Source of the DNA: Marinilabiliaceae bacterium
GTDB taxonomy: Bacteria; Bacteroidota; Bacteroidia; Bacteroidales; Marinilabiliaceae
DNA: 62,051 nucleotides
Reading direction: 5' to 3'
Assembly: GCA_016342595.1 (NCBI GenBank)
Contig: JAEINY010000007.1
Coordinates: forward strand, 1 to 62,051
Below the pieces are notes generated by a model. It was given only the letters and a program-made list of their open reading frames with translations. It ran no database searches and was not told where the DNA came from. The translations under genes were made by a program, and so were the position numbers. Below, in pieces: positions 16,385 through 24,683 of this stretch. Position 1 is the first letter of the stretch. Each line of letters opens with the position of its first letter.

Positions 16385-18254
16385 CGTTTGTAGGCTTTAA
16401 GATAATTGGTTCGGCTTGTTTTTTTATGATTTGCTCATAAATGGCTTTGAGATACGCATACTCATCGGGCATAAATAACGTCTTCTTAATGGAATACTTA
16501 TATATGCTCATGAGCTTGTTGCCTTGTGCCTGAAATTGAACTTTAACGCTCATTGATTTATCAGGCAGATTGATCACTATCGGTTTGGGTAATTCTGAAA
16601 CCATATACCCCTCAGGAATAATAATGTTGGAGATAAGGTATTTGCTACGTTGATAAGCAAAGTCAACGGGGTATTGCCGTTCTTCCAGTTTAAAAGGGTT
16701 GTCGGTAATTTGTTCGAACAGGAAAGGATTAATGAGGATCATGTCATTGATCTGCTCCACTTTGTTTTTGATCTTAATATCATAGGAATCGCGAAGAGGT
16801 TCATTTAGATTATCCAGATTTTCAACAGCAAAGTTTTTGATGGTTAATCCGGGTTTTTCACTTTCGATAGACGTTAAATATTCCTCATCTCCCGCATATT
16901 CTTTATAGTCTTTTCTGAAATCGTAGGCCGCATAACCTGTACGGCTATAATTCATTTTTCCTTCCAGGTTCAGTTGATCGTCCAGTTTTAATTCGTAAAA
17001 GATGGTTTCTCTGTCCTTATAATTTGGTTTTATTTCCACCCATTTACCTTCTTCTTTATTTACTAAACGCCCCTGTTGGTTCAGGCATCGAACGGGAAGC
17101 ATGCCAAACTCCAGCTCCTTTTCAGTGGCATCCAGCAGATACTCTTTTTCGTCAATAATGGCACAAACGAGGGTGTAATTTAATTTCCCATAGCTGGGGT
17201 AAAAAGGATTTAAGAGTCCATTTTTTCGTGTACTCATCACCACCGGATAAGCTTCTATGTCTAGTTTCTTTAATAAATGTAACAGCATGAAGTTAATGTC
17301 TGTACTGTTACCGCTACCATCTTTATAGATGGATTGTAAACCGACGCTTGAACTGTATTTATTGATATTGCCATTCCAATTCATCACTTTTATGGCAGAG
17401 AAAGCTGCTTTGGCACGTTCCAATGGCGGTAATTCCCGGGCTTTAATTTCTTTGGCCAAATCAGAGTGATAACCGGCTCCATTGGTAAGGGTACCTCCAA
17501 AGTTTGAATGATCTTTCAAACGTTTATTGACGGCTTCCCAGGTGGTTGTATATGATTTGTAGTAACCGGGAAAGGAAACACTTTGCAAATCAAATTCGAA
17601 TTTTGTAATGTAGTTTTCCCGGGAGCTCATAAAGGCTTCAGATTTAAATGCCGGCATATTCTTACCCACAAAACGTCTGCCGTCAGAGATGGCTAATGGT
17701 TCGAAACCGACCATCTTTTTTCGGTAATCAATGTGAATGGATTCTTCCAGAATCAACTCACACCATTTGACCGGAATGGATCTTTGAAACGTGAATTTAG
17801 AAGGTAATCCCACAGAGGTTTGTTCCAATTCAAAGATGCTTCCTTCTTTCACATTGGGTAAAGCAATGCGGTATCTGTAATGATCATCGTATACACGTTC
17901 CTTGAAAATGGATTCGCGTTTTAATTTGGAAACAACCATCTCTCCGTTCTCCAGGTTATAGGTTTTTCCCCTAAAGGTAACGTCATCACCGCCCCATACA
18001 GTAAACACTGCATAATCGGCTCCTGATTTTTTCAATACTTTAATGCGCTCCAATTCATAGAATTTAAAATCCGTGCCATTGAATTTAGCGTATTTGCACA
18101 GTACAACGGCTGCCGCAGAAGTATCAGGTTCATAGGTGGTCATCTCAAGATCTTCCAGTGATACTTTACCGAATTTGATCGGTTGCTTTTCGGCATATAC
18201 AAGAGTGGTTGCTGTTAAGGTGATTAACAACATTAAAAGTTTCCTTCGTTTCAT
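16368..18254 (-). CDS. DUF3857 protein with inactive transglutaminase-like core
   Basis: The 628-residue protein has a signal peptide (LLMLLITLTATTLVYA) and the same DUF3857 plus transglutaminase-like layout as its downstream neighbour. At the catalytic site, where the neighbour has GDCKALSN, this protein reads SGNSTDINF: the Cys is replaced by Ser (about S317), and no His is present in the LNYTLVC segment. It is therefore likely a non-catalytic partner or scaffold. It overlaps the catalytic-looking paralogue by 17 bases, which fits co-translation and complex formation. Function unknown. Confidence 0.83.
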   Translation of the reverse strand: MKRRKLLMLLITLTATTLVYAEKQPIKFGKVSLEDLEMTTYEPDTSAAAVVLCKYAKFNGTDFKFYELERIKVLKKSGADYAVFTVWGGDDVTFRGKTYNLENGEMVVSKLKRESIFKERVYDDHYRYRIALPNVKEGSIFELEQTSVGLPSKFTFQRSIPVKWCELILEESIHIDYRKKMVGFEPLAISDGRRFVGKNMPAFKSEAFMSSRENYITKFEFDLQSVSFPGYYKSYTTTWEAVNKRLKDHSNFGGTLTNGAGYHSDLAKEIKARELPPLERAKAAFSAIKVMNWNGNINKYSSSVGLQSIYKDGSGNSTDINFMLLHLLKKLDIEAYPVVMSTRKNGLLNPFYPSYGKLNYTLVCAIIDEKEYLLDATEKELEFGMLPVRCLNQQGRLVNKEEGKWVEIKPNYKDRETIFYELKLDDQLNLEGKMNYSRTGYAAYDFRKDYKEYAGDEEYLTSIESEKPGLTIKNFAVENLDNLNEPLRDSYDIKIKNKVEQINDMILINPFLFEQITDNPFKLEERQYPVDFAYQRSKYLISNIIIPEGYMVSELPKPIVINLPDKSMSVKVQFQAQGNKLMSIYKYSIKKTLFMPDEYAYLKAIYEQIIKKQAEPIILKPTNDAASL

Positions 18255-18470
18255 TGGGATAAGGATAAATAAGTAATATGGTACAGTTGAAGTTTTATAG
18301 TAATCTCAAAAATAGGTTTTATCAATTAGAATTGAAAGAGATAAGCTGAAAGTTTTTATGAACAGTTGTATTGTAATGATAATTAGTCTCGGTGTAGTAA
18401 GTTATTCCTAAATAAATTATGTCGTTTTATAACAGTATGAAGGTGTCCAAAAATTGAGCAATATTTACTG

Positions 18471-18570
18471 CTAACCACTAAGTCTTAAAATTCTCTAAAG
18501 CCCACAAAGTATTGACTGTTTCAAAAATAACCTTCGAGTGTTCTTTGTGATTTAGACGCTTAGGGGATAA
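18471..18570. repeat. Imperfect inverted repeat in the gene-free stretch 18255-18702
   Basis: Left arm AACCACTAAGTCTTAAAA and right arm TTTAGACGCTTAGGGG are imperfectly complementary, with CACAAAG and CTTTGTG on the inner side. It has the look of the common CACTAAG/CTTTGTG intergenic palindromes of Bacteroidota. Nothing else was recognised in this 448-base gap. Confidence 0.5.
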
Positions 18571-18702
18571 CTTTTACCAACATGTTGTTCAAATTCAAAG
18601 TAACATCCCGCTTGTGGCTTCAATTAATAATTAAACATTAATAATTGATTTAGAGACTTGGTGGCAAGTTTTCCATTTATGAGATGAGGCTCACCTGGTG
18701 TA

Positions 18703-19395
18703 TTAGATTTCAAAGGGCATTTCCTTCAAAATGGAAATCTCTTGTGGTGTCACTTTTACCATCAGGGGGATTACTTCAACACCTTGTTCAAGAGCTGTTT
18801 TTAATGTTTGAGCATAATTGGGATCGATCGCTTTGGCCGGCCCAAAGGTGTCCACATCGGTGCGTTGAATGATGTAAAGCATGACGGCCCGAATGCCTTC
18901 TTTTTTCAGAGTGATTAATTCATCCAGGTGTTTTTTGCCCCGCGTTGTAACCGAGTCGGGAAACAAGGCATAATTGCCTTCTTTCATGGTGACATTTTTT
19001 ACTTCAATAAAACAGGTCTCTTGTGCATTCTGGGCCATTACATCAATGCGGCTATTCCCGGTTTTAACCTCTCTCACCACATGATCATAGCCTTTAAGTT
19101 GGGGGATATGCCCATTTTTGATGGCCTCAAAGGCAATCAGGTTCGGATGTGAGGTGTTCACTCCAACCCAGTCACCATTAATCTTAATCATTTCCCAGGT
19201 AAACTTCGTTTTTCGCTTAGGGTCTTTGGCCGGTGATAAATAAACCTCCGCGTTTTCTTCTATGCAGCTTTTCATGGAACCGCTGTTGGTACAATGGGCA
19301 ATCACCACTGTACCATCATCCAGTTGCACATCGGCTAAAAAGCGTTTGTAGCGTTTTATTAAGCGACCGTGTATTAATGGTGTTTCAAATTTCAT
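18703..19395 (-). CDS. sfsA: Sugar fermentation stimulation protein SfsA homologue
   Basis: The 230-residue length is normal for SfsA. The conserved pattern RYKRFLADV, HCTNSGSMKSC, VNTSHPNLIAFEAI, SRIDV, FIEVKNVT and DSVTTRGKKHLDEL is present; the last part holds the D-E-K residues of a PD-(D/E)xK nuclease-like fold. SfsA was named for an effect on maltose metabolism in E. coli; its biochemical role is not settled. Its start overlaps the end of the upstream nitroreductase gene by 4 bases, so the two form an operon. Confidence 0.92.
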   Translation of the reverse strand: MKFETPLIHGRLIKRYKRFLADVQLDDGTVVIAHCTNSGSMKSCIEENAEVYLSPAKDPKRKTKFTWEMIKINGDWVGVNTSHPNLIAFEAIKNGHIPQLKGYDHVVREVKTGNSRIDVMAQNAQETCFIEVKNVTMKEGNYALFPDSVTTRGKKHLDELITLKKEGIRAVMLYIIQRTDVDTFGPAKAIDPNYAQTLKTALEQGVEVIPLMVKVTPQEISILKEMPFEI

Positions 19396-20222
19396 AAAAA
19401 GTTGATTTTTGGAATCTTTCTTTCTATGCGATTGCTGTATTTTATTTTTGGGTAGCCGATCAGAATGGCTGAATGAACCTGATGATGTGCCGGAATGTGC
19501 ATGAGCTGCTTTAATTCTTTATTGCGTTTCACTGCATTTACCACAAACCCATTGATGCAGGTTCCCAGTTCCAGCAATTCGGCATATAGGGTTGCCATTC
19601 CTGTCCAGATATTGGCATCATGCACCGGCATGCCTGTGGGAGTAGAAGGTGTATGTATTAAGATCATCGCCGGTGCCTGATAGGTAATCATATCCGGAGC
19701 TATTTCTGCTTTGCTCAGAAATTTCCGTTTTGAGCGTTGCATGCTATTTAGGAATGATTGGCCCTTCAGAAGCTTTATTAATGGTTTAGTCCAAGGATTT
19801 ATGCCTTTGTTAAAGGCCCTCGTCAGTGTTTGAATGGTAATGTCATTTATTTTCTGCAATAGTTCCTGATCCTGAATCACCGTAAACTCTAACGCTTGCG
19901 AGTTACTTGCCGTAGGGCTATAGCGCATGCGGCTTATAAATTCACTTAATACATCGGGCTCAATGGGAGTGGATTTAAACTGACGATATGAGCGGCGTTG
20001 TTGCATGAGTAACTCAAATTCTCGCGGTGAAATATTTATCTGGAAATAGGGCCCCGTTATATTGGATAGGTTTGTAATAGCATCAGCCGGACAAACCGAC
20101 AAACAATGGTAACAGGCAATACAATCCTCAGCTGCTGTTTTTGCATCAATGTCAAGAGATTGTGCCGGACAAACCACTTCACATTTTTTACAGCGTATAC
20201 ATTTTTCTTCGTTTATTGTCAT
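19392..20222 (-). CDS. Nitroreductase with N-terminal 2[4Fe-4S] ferredoxin domain
   Basis: I start at 20222 (MTINEEKCIRC); the longer frame begins 17 residues earlier in sequence that overlaps the divergent promoter region. Two ferredoxin clusters, CIRCKKCEVVCP and CIACYHCLSVCP, occupy residues 8-50, followed by a nitroreductase FMN domain (RRSYRQFKSTPI, then TGMATLYAELLELG and a GYPK C-terminal segment). It is probably a cytoplasmic flavoprotein reductase fed by its own iron-sulfur clusters; the substrate is unknown. It lies upstream of sfsA with a 4-base overlap. Confidence 0.9.
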   Translation of the reverse strand: MTINEEKCIRCKKCEVVCPAQSLDIDAKTAAEDCIACYHCLSVCPADAITNLSNITGPYFQINISPREFELLMQQRRSYRQFKSTPIEPDVLSEFISRMRYSPTASNSQALEFTVIQDQELLQKINDITIQTLTRAFNKGINPWTKPLIKLLKGQSFLNSMQRSKRKFLSKAEIAPDMITYQAPAMILIHTPSTPTGMPVHDANIWTGMATLYAELLELGTCINGFVVNAVKRNKELKQLMHIPAHHQVHSAILIGYPKIKYSNRIERKIPKINFL

Positions 20223-20288
20223 TCTGCAGTTTAATAATAGAGACCTGCAAATATAGCGGTTCAAACCATTCAATCATCAGACTTTCCT

Positions 20289-20319
20289 TTTGTCTGCACC
20301 TATATAATAATTATTTTTG
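20289..20319 (+). promoter_or_regulatory. Bacteroidota sigma-A promoter
   Basis: A TTTG at 20289-20292 and TATTTTTG at 20312-20319, spaced by 19 bases, match the TTTG/TAnnTTTG Bacteroidota consensus. The start codon at 20342 lies 22 bases beyond, which supports that start over the longer frame. Confidence 0.7.
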
Positions 20320-20341
20320 CCTTGCTAAAAGCCATCTATCT

Positions 20342-21250
20342 ATGAATCGTATTGTCGATATTTCTGATAAAAAGTTAATGATTGTCTCCGATCTTCATGG
20401 AAATCAATATGATTTCGATCGGGTGATGAATCGTTTCCAGCATTTTAAGTCGAACGGAGAGGTGGATCAGTTAGTTTTTATCGGTGATATTGTCCATTCT
20501 TTCAATTATAAAAAAGATGCTTCCATTGATATATTGAATACACTCATTGAACAGAGGGCTAATGAAGCGGGTAGTGAGATAGTGTGTTTGTTAGGGAATC
20601 ATGAGTTGGTGCATTTATTTCATATCCCCTTACGAAAAGGGAATTGGGAATTTAATAAAGGATTGGAATGGAAAATGGCCAAAAACAGGGAGCAGTACCA
20701 TCGTTTCTTCTGTAAGATGCCCATTGCTTTGCGAACTCAGGGAGGTGTGTTGATTAACCATTCAGGTGCCGGATCATTTTATAAAGAACAGCGTTTACAG
20801 GAACATGGACTTCATGAAGCTTTTCTGCGTGAGTGGAGTTTTGCAGAAATCACAAAACATCTTTTTGCGGATGATATGATTTCACAAATGAGCCATAAAT
20901 ACCTGCCTGAGTTGGGATGTAGTTTGATGGAAACAAAAAGCGGGGAAATATTATGGGAGACATTTATGAATGGGAATGAGCATCAATATGATGCCGTTCA
21001 ATATGAGAAATTTGTGTTAGAACTACTTAATTATTATAGTTGGGATCGATTGGATAAACCGATGCAGATGGTTGTATCTGGCCACATTGGTGAAGAATGG
21101 GGAGCGTCTGTTGTGGGTGAAAAACAATTACGCATTTGTTCATCGGCAGGTTGTCCCCTCGATTTGGAGAAAAAGTTTTTGATTGTAGAGGCTCAAAAGG
21201 AGTATCTTTCAATAGATGAATTAAAGAAAGGTTTGAAGGCCGTATTTTGA
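20342..21250 (+). CDS. Calcineurin-like metallophosphoesterase
   Basis: I start at 20342 (MNRIVDISD) because a good promoter lies immediately upstream; the longer open frame runs back into the nitroreductase gene. The 302-residue protein has the metallophosphatase motifs DLHGN (D17, H19), FIGDIVHS, LLGNHE, INHSGAG and SGHIGEEW. It resembles bacterial Ser/Thr-phosphatase-like or Ap4A-hydrolase-like enzymes; no membrane segment or signal is present, so it is cytoplasmic. PlsC follows after 13 bases. Substrate unknown. Confidence 0.88.
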   Translation: MNRIVDISDKKLMIVSDLHGNQYDFDRVMNRFQHFKSNGEVDQLVFIGDIVHSFNYKKDASIDILNTLIEQRANEAGSEIVCLLGNHELVHLFHIPLRKGNWEFNKGLEWKMAKNREQYHRFFCKMPIALRTQGGVLINHSGAGSFYKEQRLQEHGLHEAFLREWSFAEITKHLFADDMISQMSHKYLPELGCSLMETKSGEILWETFMNGNEHQYDAVQYEKFVLELLNYYSWDRLDKPMQMVVSGHIGEEWGASVVGEKQLRICSSAGCPLDLEKKFLIVEAQKEYLSIDELKKGLKAVF

Positions 21251-21263
21251 TTTTAGAAACACG

Positions 21264-21995
21264 ATGAAGAAACTGGGTTCTTGGTTGTATCAACCCTATA
21301 AATGGTTGATCTTTTTACCACTTTTTATTGTAAACAGCTTGTTGTTTTCTTTTCTGGCTGCTTTGTTTTCGGTTGTGATTAGTCCCAAATCAGGCAGTTT
21401 TTTTGGGGCTGCATGGGCACGTATTTCAGCCTTTCTGACACCGATGTTTGTGACCGTTAAAGGGCGAGAGAATATCGATAAGAAGCAATCATACGTCATT
21501 GTGGCGAATCATCAAAGTGGTTATGATATTTTTGTGTTATATGGCTGGTTGGGTATCGATTTCAAATGGATAATGAAAAAGGAGCTGCGGCACGCTCCCG
21601 GTATTGGTTATGCCAGCCATAAAGTAGGGCATATCTTTCTCGATCGGTCTTCGCCACGTGCGGCAATGAATTCGATTGAAGAAGCCAAGCAAAAGTTGGT
21701 AAATGGCACCTCTGTTGTTGTTTTTCCCGAAGGTACCCGGAGTAGTGCTAATGAGATACGACGATTTAAAAAAGGGGCTTTTAAAATTGCTTTTGAGTTA
21801 GGATTGCCTATTTTACCGGTTACTTTAGTGGATACATATAGGATTCTGGGTAAAAATCCTTTCGATTTAAAGCCCGGGCGTACGCAAATGATTGTTCATG
21901 TACCCATTAAGACAGTAGATTACATGGATCGTCAGGAGGAACTGATGAGAAAAACCAAGGATACAATAAGTTCAGCCTTGCCTGTGCAGGGGTGA
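21264..21995 (+). CDS. plsC: 1-acyl-sn-glycerol-3-phosphate acyltransferase
   Basis: The 243-residue protein has an N-terminal membrane helix (about residues 12-35) and the PlsC motifs NHQSGYD (HX4D), FPEGTRS and LPILPVT. It transfers the second acyl chain to lysophosphatidic acid at the inner membrane in phospholipid synthesis. It is the middle gene of a probable metallophosphatase-plsC-OmpA operon (gaps of 13 and 45 bases). Confidence 0.92.
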   Translation: MKKLGSWLYQPYKWLIFLPLFIVNSLLFSFLAALFSVVISPKSGSFFGAAWARISAFLTPMFVTVKGRENIDKKQSYVIVANHQSGYDIFVLYGWLGIDFKWIMKKELRHAPGIGYASHKVGHIFLDRSSPRAAMNSIEEAKQKLVNGTSVVVFPEGTRSSANEIRRFKKGAFKIAFELGLPILPVTLVDTYRILGKNPFDLKPGRTQMIVHVPIKTVDYMDRQEELMRKTKDTISSALPVQG

Positions 21996-22040
21996 AAGAG
22001 TTAGGGTTTATCCTTAGCTTATACTATATAAAGGAGAGAG

Positions 22041-24008
22041 ATGATAATGTTGAAGCAATTGTGTTTGAGTTTATTTATTTGTATGCCATTCCTGGTTTCC
22101 GGACAATCCGGACTATCCACGAAATCAAAGAAGGCGCAAGCCTTGTTTGTTTTGGCTGAGAATGTCTATCGAAAAGGAAAGCCTGAGGATGCATTAGTCC
22201 ATTTGGATGAAGCCTTGAAAAAAGATAAACAGTTTTTGGAAGCTTACCTTTTGAAAGCGGATATTTATTTCAAAACGAAGCAATATAAAGCTGAAATAAT
22301 GGAGTTGGAACAGGTATTAGCCATTGATAGTACTTTTTTTATTCCGACCTATTACAATATGGGGGTGGCTAAATACCATGTGGGAGACTTTGATGAGGTG
22401 GCGTATTGGATGGAGGCCTTTAAAAGCAAAAACAAGGGGCGCCGAACCAGATTACGACCCGATGACTGGGTGAATAGAGCTGTTTTTGCCAAAGATGCCG
22501 TGAGTAATCCGGTCCCCATTAATCCCGTCAACTTGGGATCTGAGGTTAATAGCGTTTATGATGAGTATTGGCCCAGCATCACTGCAGATGGTGAAAAATT
22601 GATTTTTACCGTGTTGGTACCTCGTGATACATTACGATTCAAACAGCAGGTTTTACCTAAAAATTCAGTGAATTTCAGAGAGGATTTTTATGGATCATCT
22701 GTTTCACAAGGGCAGTGGCAAGCCCGAGAACCAATATTATCCATTAATACGGATAGTAACGAAGGGGCACAGACCTTATCAGCCGATGGCAATTGGATGT
22801 TTTTTACGGCTTGTGGTCGAAGTGATACAAAAGGTAGTTGTGATATTTATTTTTCGAAACGGATACCAGGGGGATGGTCTAAACCTGTTAACTTGGGTGC
22901 ACCTGTTAATTCACCATTTTGGGAATCACAACCTACTTTTTCGGCGGATGGTACAACCTTATATTTCATTAGTGGCCGGCCGGGTGGAGTTGGTAACAAT
23001 GATATCTGGCAAGCTTCCATTGTCGGGTTTTTAAGGAATGGAACGCCTTTTTTCGGGGATTTAAAAAACCTTGGTAAATCAGTGAATAGTACCGCAGATG
23101 AAAGTTCTCCGTTTATTCATCATGATGGACAAACACTCTATTTTTCTTCTAATGGATGGATGGGAATGGGCGCCATGGATTTGTTTCTATCCCGTAAAGA
23201 TTCTGCCGGACAATGGCAAGAGCCTCAAAATTTAGGGTATCCCATTAATTCAGGGAGCGATGAAACAGGATTAGTAATTAATGCCAAAGGCGATCGTGCC
23301 TATTTTTCTTCGGATGGATTGGGCGATAAAAATAATGGTAAGGACCTTTATATGTTTGAATTACCTGAAAAGATCAGGCCTATACCCGCAGCATATGTTA
23401 AAGGTCGTATTTTTGATAAGGAATCAAAACAGCAGTTAAAAGCGCGCCTGAAGGTTAAGGAAATTGATTCAGGAGAACAGATCGCCGCTGTTTACTCAAC
23501 GGAATATTCCGGTGAGTACTTATTTTGTTTACCAGTTGGTAAAGATTATGGTCTCACGGTGCGCAAGACAGGTTATCTTTTTTATTCCGGATATTTTGAT
23601 GTGGCGGATCAAAACAGTGTTGATAATCCGCAAGTAATAGATATCTACCTGAGTAAGATCAAACCGGGCGAACGTATTATTTTGCGTAACGTCTTTTTTC
23701 AGACTGATTCCTATGTGCTGAAATCTGAATCATCCGGTGAACTACAAGAGGTCATCGATCTGCTGGCTCAAAATAAAGAGATGAAAGTGGAAATTGGCGG
23801 GCATACTGATAATGTGGGATCGCAAAGCTATAATCAACAATTATCGCAAAAGCGAGCTAAATCTGTGTTGGATTTCCTGCTTTCGAAAGGCGTAAATGGG
23901 GAGCGATTGAAATTTAAAGGATACGGTTTTTCCCAACCCTTAGAGAGTAATGAGACAGAAGCAGGAAGAGCACGTAATCGTCGAACAGAGATTAAGGTAA
24001 TAGAATAA
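22041..24008 (+). CDS. OmpA-family protein with TPR, PD40 propeller and regulatory-like domains
   Basis: The 655-residue protein has a signal peptide (MPFLVSGQ), TPR repeats (about 30-115), PD40/WD40-like propeller blades (about 170-400, repeated ADGxxLYFISxR patterns), a carboxypeptidase-regulatory-like domain (about 410-500) and a C-terminal OmpA peptidoglycan-binding domain (GGHTDNVGS, SQKRAKSV, RARNRRTEI). The order TPR, propeller, CRD, OmpA is that of PorE, a peptidoglycan anchor of the type IX secretion system, but many paralogues share it and no lipoprotein Cys is seen. An ATG 6 bases downstream is an alternative start. A strong terminator follows. Confidence 0.9.
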   Translation: MIMLKQLCLSLFICMPFLVSGQSGLSTKSKKAQALFVLAENVYRKGKPEDALVHLDEALKKDKQFLEAYLLKADIYFKTKQYKAEIMELEQVLAIDSTFFIPTYYNMGVAKYHVGDFDEVAYWMEAFKSKNKGRRTRLRPDDWVNRAVFAKDAVSNPVPINPVNLGSEVNSVYDEYWPSITADGEKLIFTVLVPRDTLRFKQQVLPKNSVNFREDFYGSSVSQGQWQAREPILSINTDSNEGAQTLSADGNWMFFTACGRSDTKGSCDIYFSKRIPGGWSKPVNLGAPVNSPFWESQPTFSADGTTLYFISGRPGGVGNNDIWQASIVGFLRNGTPFFGDLKNLGKSVNSTADESSPFIHHDGQTLYFSSNGWMGMGAMDLFLSRKDSAGQWQEPQNLGYPINSGSDETGLVINAKGDRAYFSSDGLGDKNNGKDLYMFELPEKIRPIPAAYVKGRIFDKESKQQLKARLKVKEIDSGEQIAAVYSTEYSGEYLFCLPVGKDYGLTVRKTGYLFYSGYFDVADQNSVDNPQVIDIYLSKIKPGERIILRNVFFQTDSYVLKSESSGELQEVIDLLAQNKEMKVEIGGHTDNVGSQSYNQQLSQKRAKSVLDFLLSKGVNGERLKFKGYGFSQPLESNETEAGRARNRRTEIKVIE

Positions 24009-24011
24009 AAA

Positions 24012-24037
24012 AAAACTGCCGAAAGGCAGTTTTTTTT
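24012..24037. terminator. Bidirectional terminator between convergent genes
   Basis: Stem AAAACTGCC/GGCAGTTTT with a GAAA tetraloop, flanked by an A-run and a T-run, so it serves both the OmpA gene and the convergent receiver-domain gene, whose stop codon overlaps the T-run. Confidence 0.93.
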
Positions 24038-24443
24038 ATTTATTAAGATATTTTGATAATGTGTCCATCAATATCTGTAATCGTATGGGTTTAGCCAGAT
24101 AATCATCACATCCGGCTTCCATGCATTTTTCGCGTTCACCAGACATCACGTGCGCTGTCTGTGCAATTACCGGGATATCCGCATTAATTACCTTTATCTC
24201 GCGAGTGGCTGTATAGCCATCCATTATTGGAAGCTGTAAATCCATCAATACCAGATCCACGACATTATCGCGAAACAAATCAATGGCTTCTTTTCCGTCT
24301 TTGGCCCAAAGTATGGTGGCTTTGGTTTTTCGCAGGGCAGCGTCGAAGAAGATTTTATTGGTATCAACATCTTCTACAACAAGTATTACTTTATCTCCCC
24401 AATTCTGTATTAGCGAGCTGTTAATTGAATCACTTACACTCAT
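24036..24443 (-). CDS. Stand-alone response regulator receiver domain
   Basis: At 135 residues it is a single REC domain: acidic pocket E24-D25, phosphoacceptor D68 in LMDLQLP, T96 in QTAH and K118 in AKPI are all present. There is no output domain. Such single-domain regulators act in phosphorelays or by protein contact, often with hybrid kinases from which they may derive. No kinase gene is nearby, so the partner is unknown. It stands alone on the reverse strand. Confidence 0.9.
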   Translation of the reverse strand: MSVSDSINSSLIQNWGDKVILVVEDVDTNKIFFDAALRKTKATILWAKDGKEAIDLFRDNVVDLVLMDLQLPIMDGYTATREIKVINADIPVIAQTAHVMSGEREKCMEAGCDDYLAKPIRLQILMDTLSKYLNK

Positions 24444-24683
24444 TATTCAAAGCTTAGGATTATCGACCTATTTCAGCATTCTAAAATAGAGCTTGTTTTC
24501 ATATTTTCCAAGGATGCCACCTAAAAGATGCGCTATTTTCTTTATGTAGGGTCATAAACACCAGAATTGATGAAATTGTTCAGGCAGGTGTGTTTTTGTT
24601 CAGACGCCTCTTATTGATCGTAATTTTGCTTTGAATCCAATAGCCATTTAATTACATTCGCGATAATTGAAGCGGAAAGTTTT

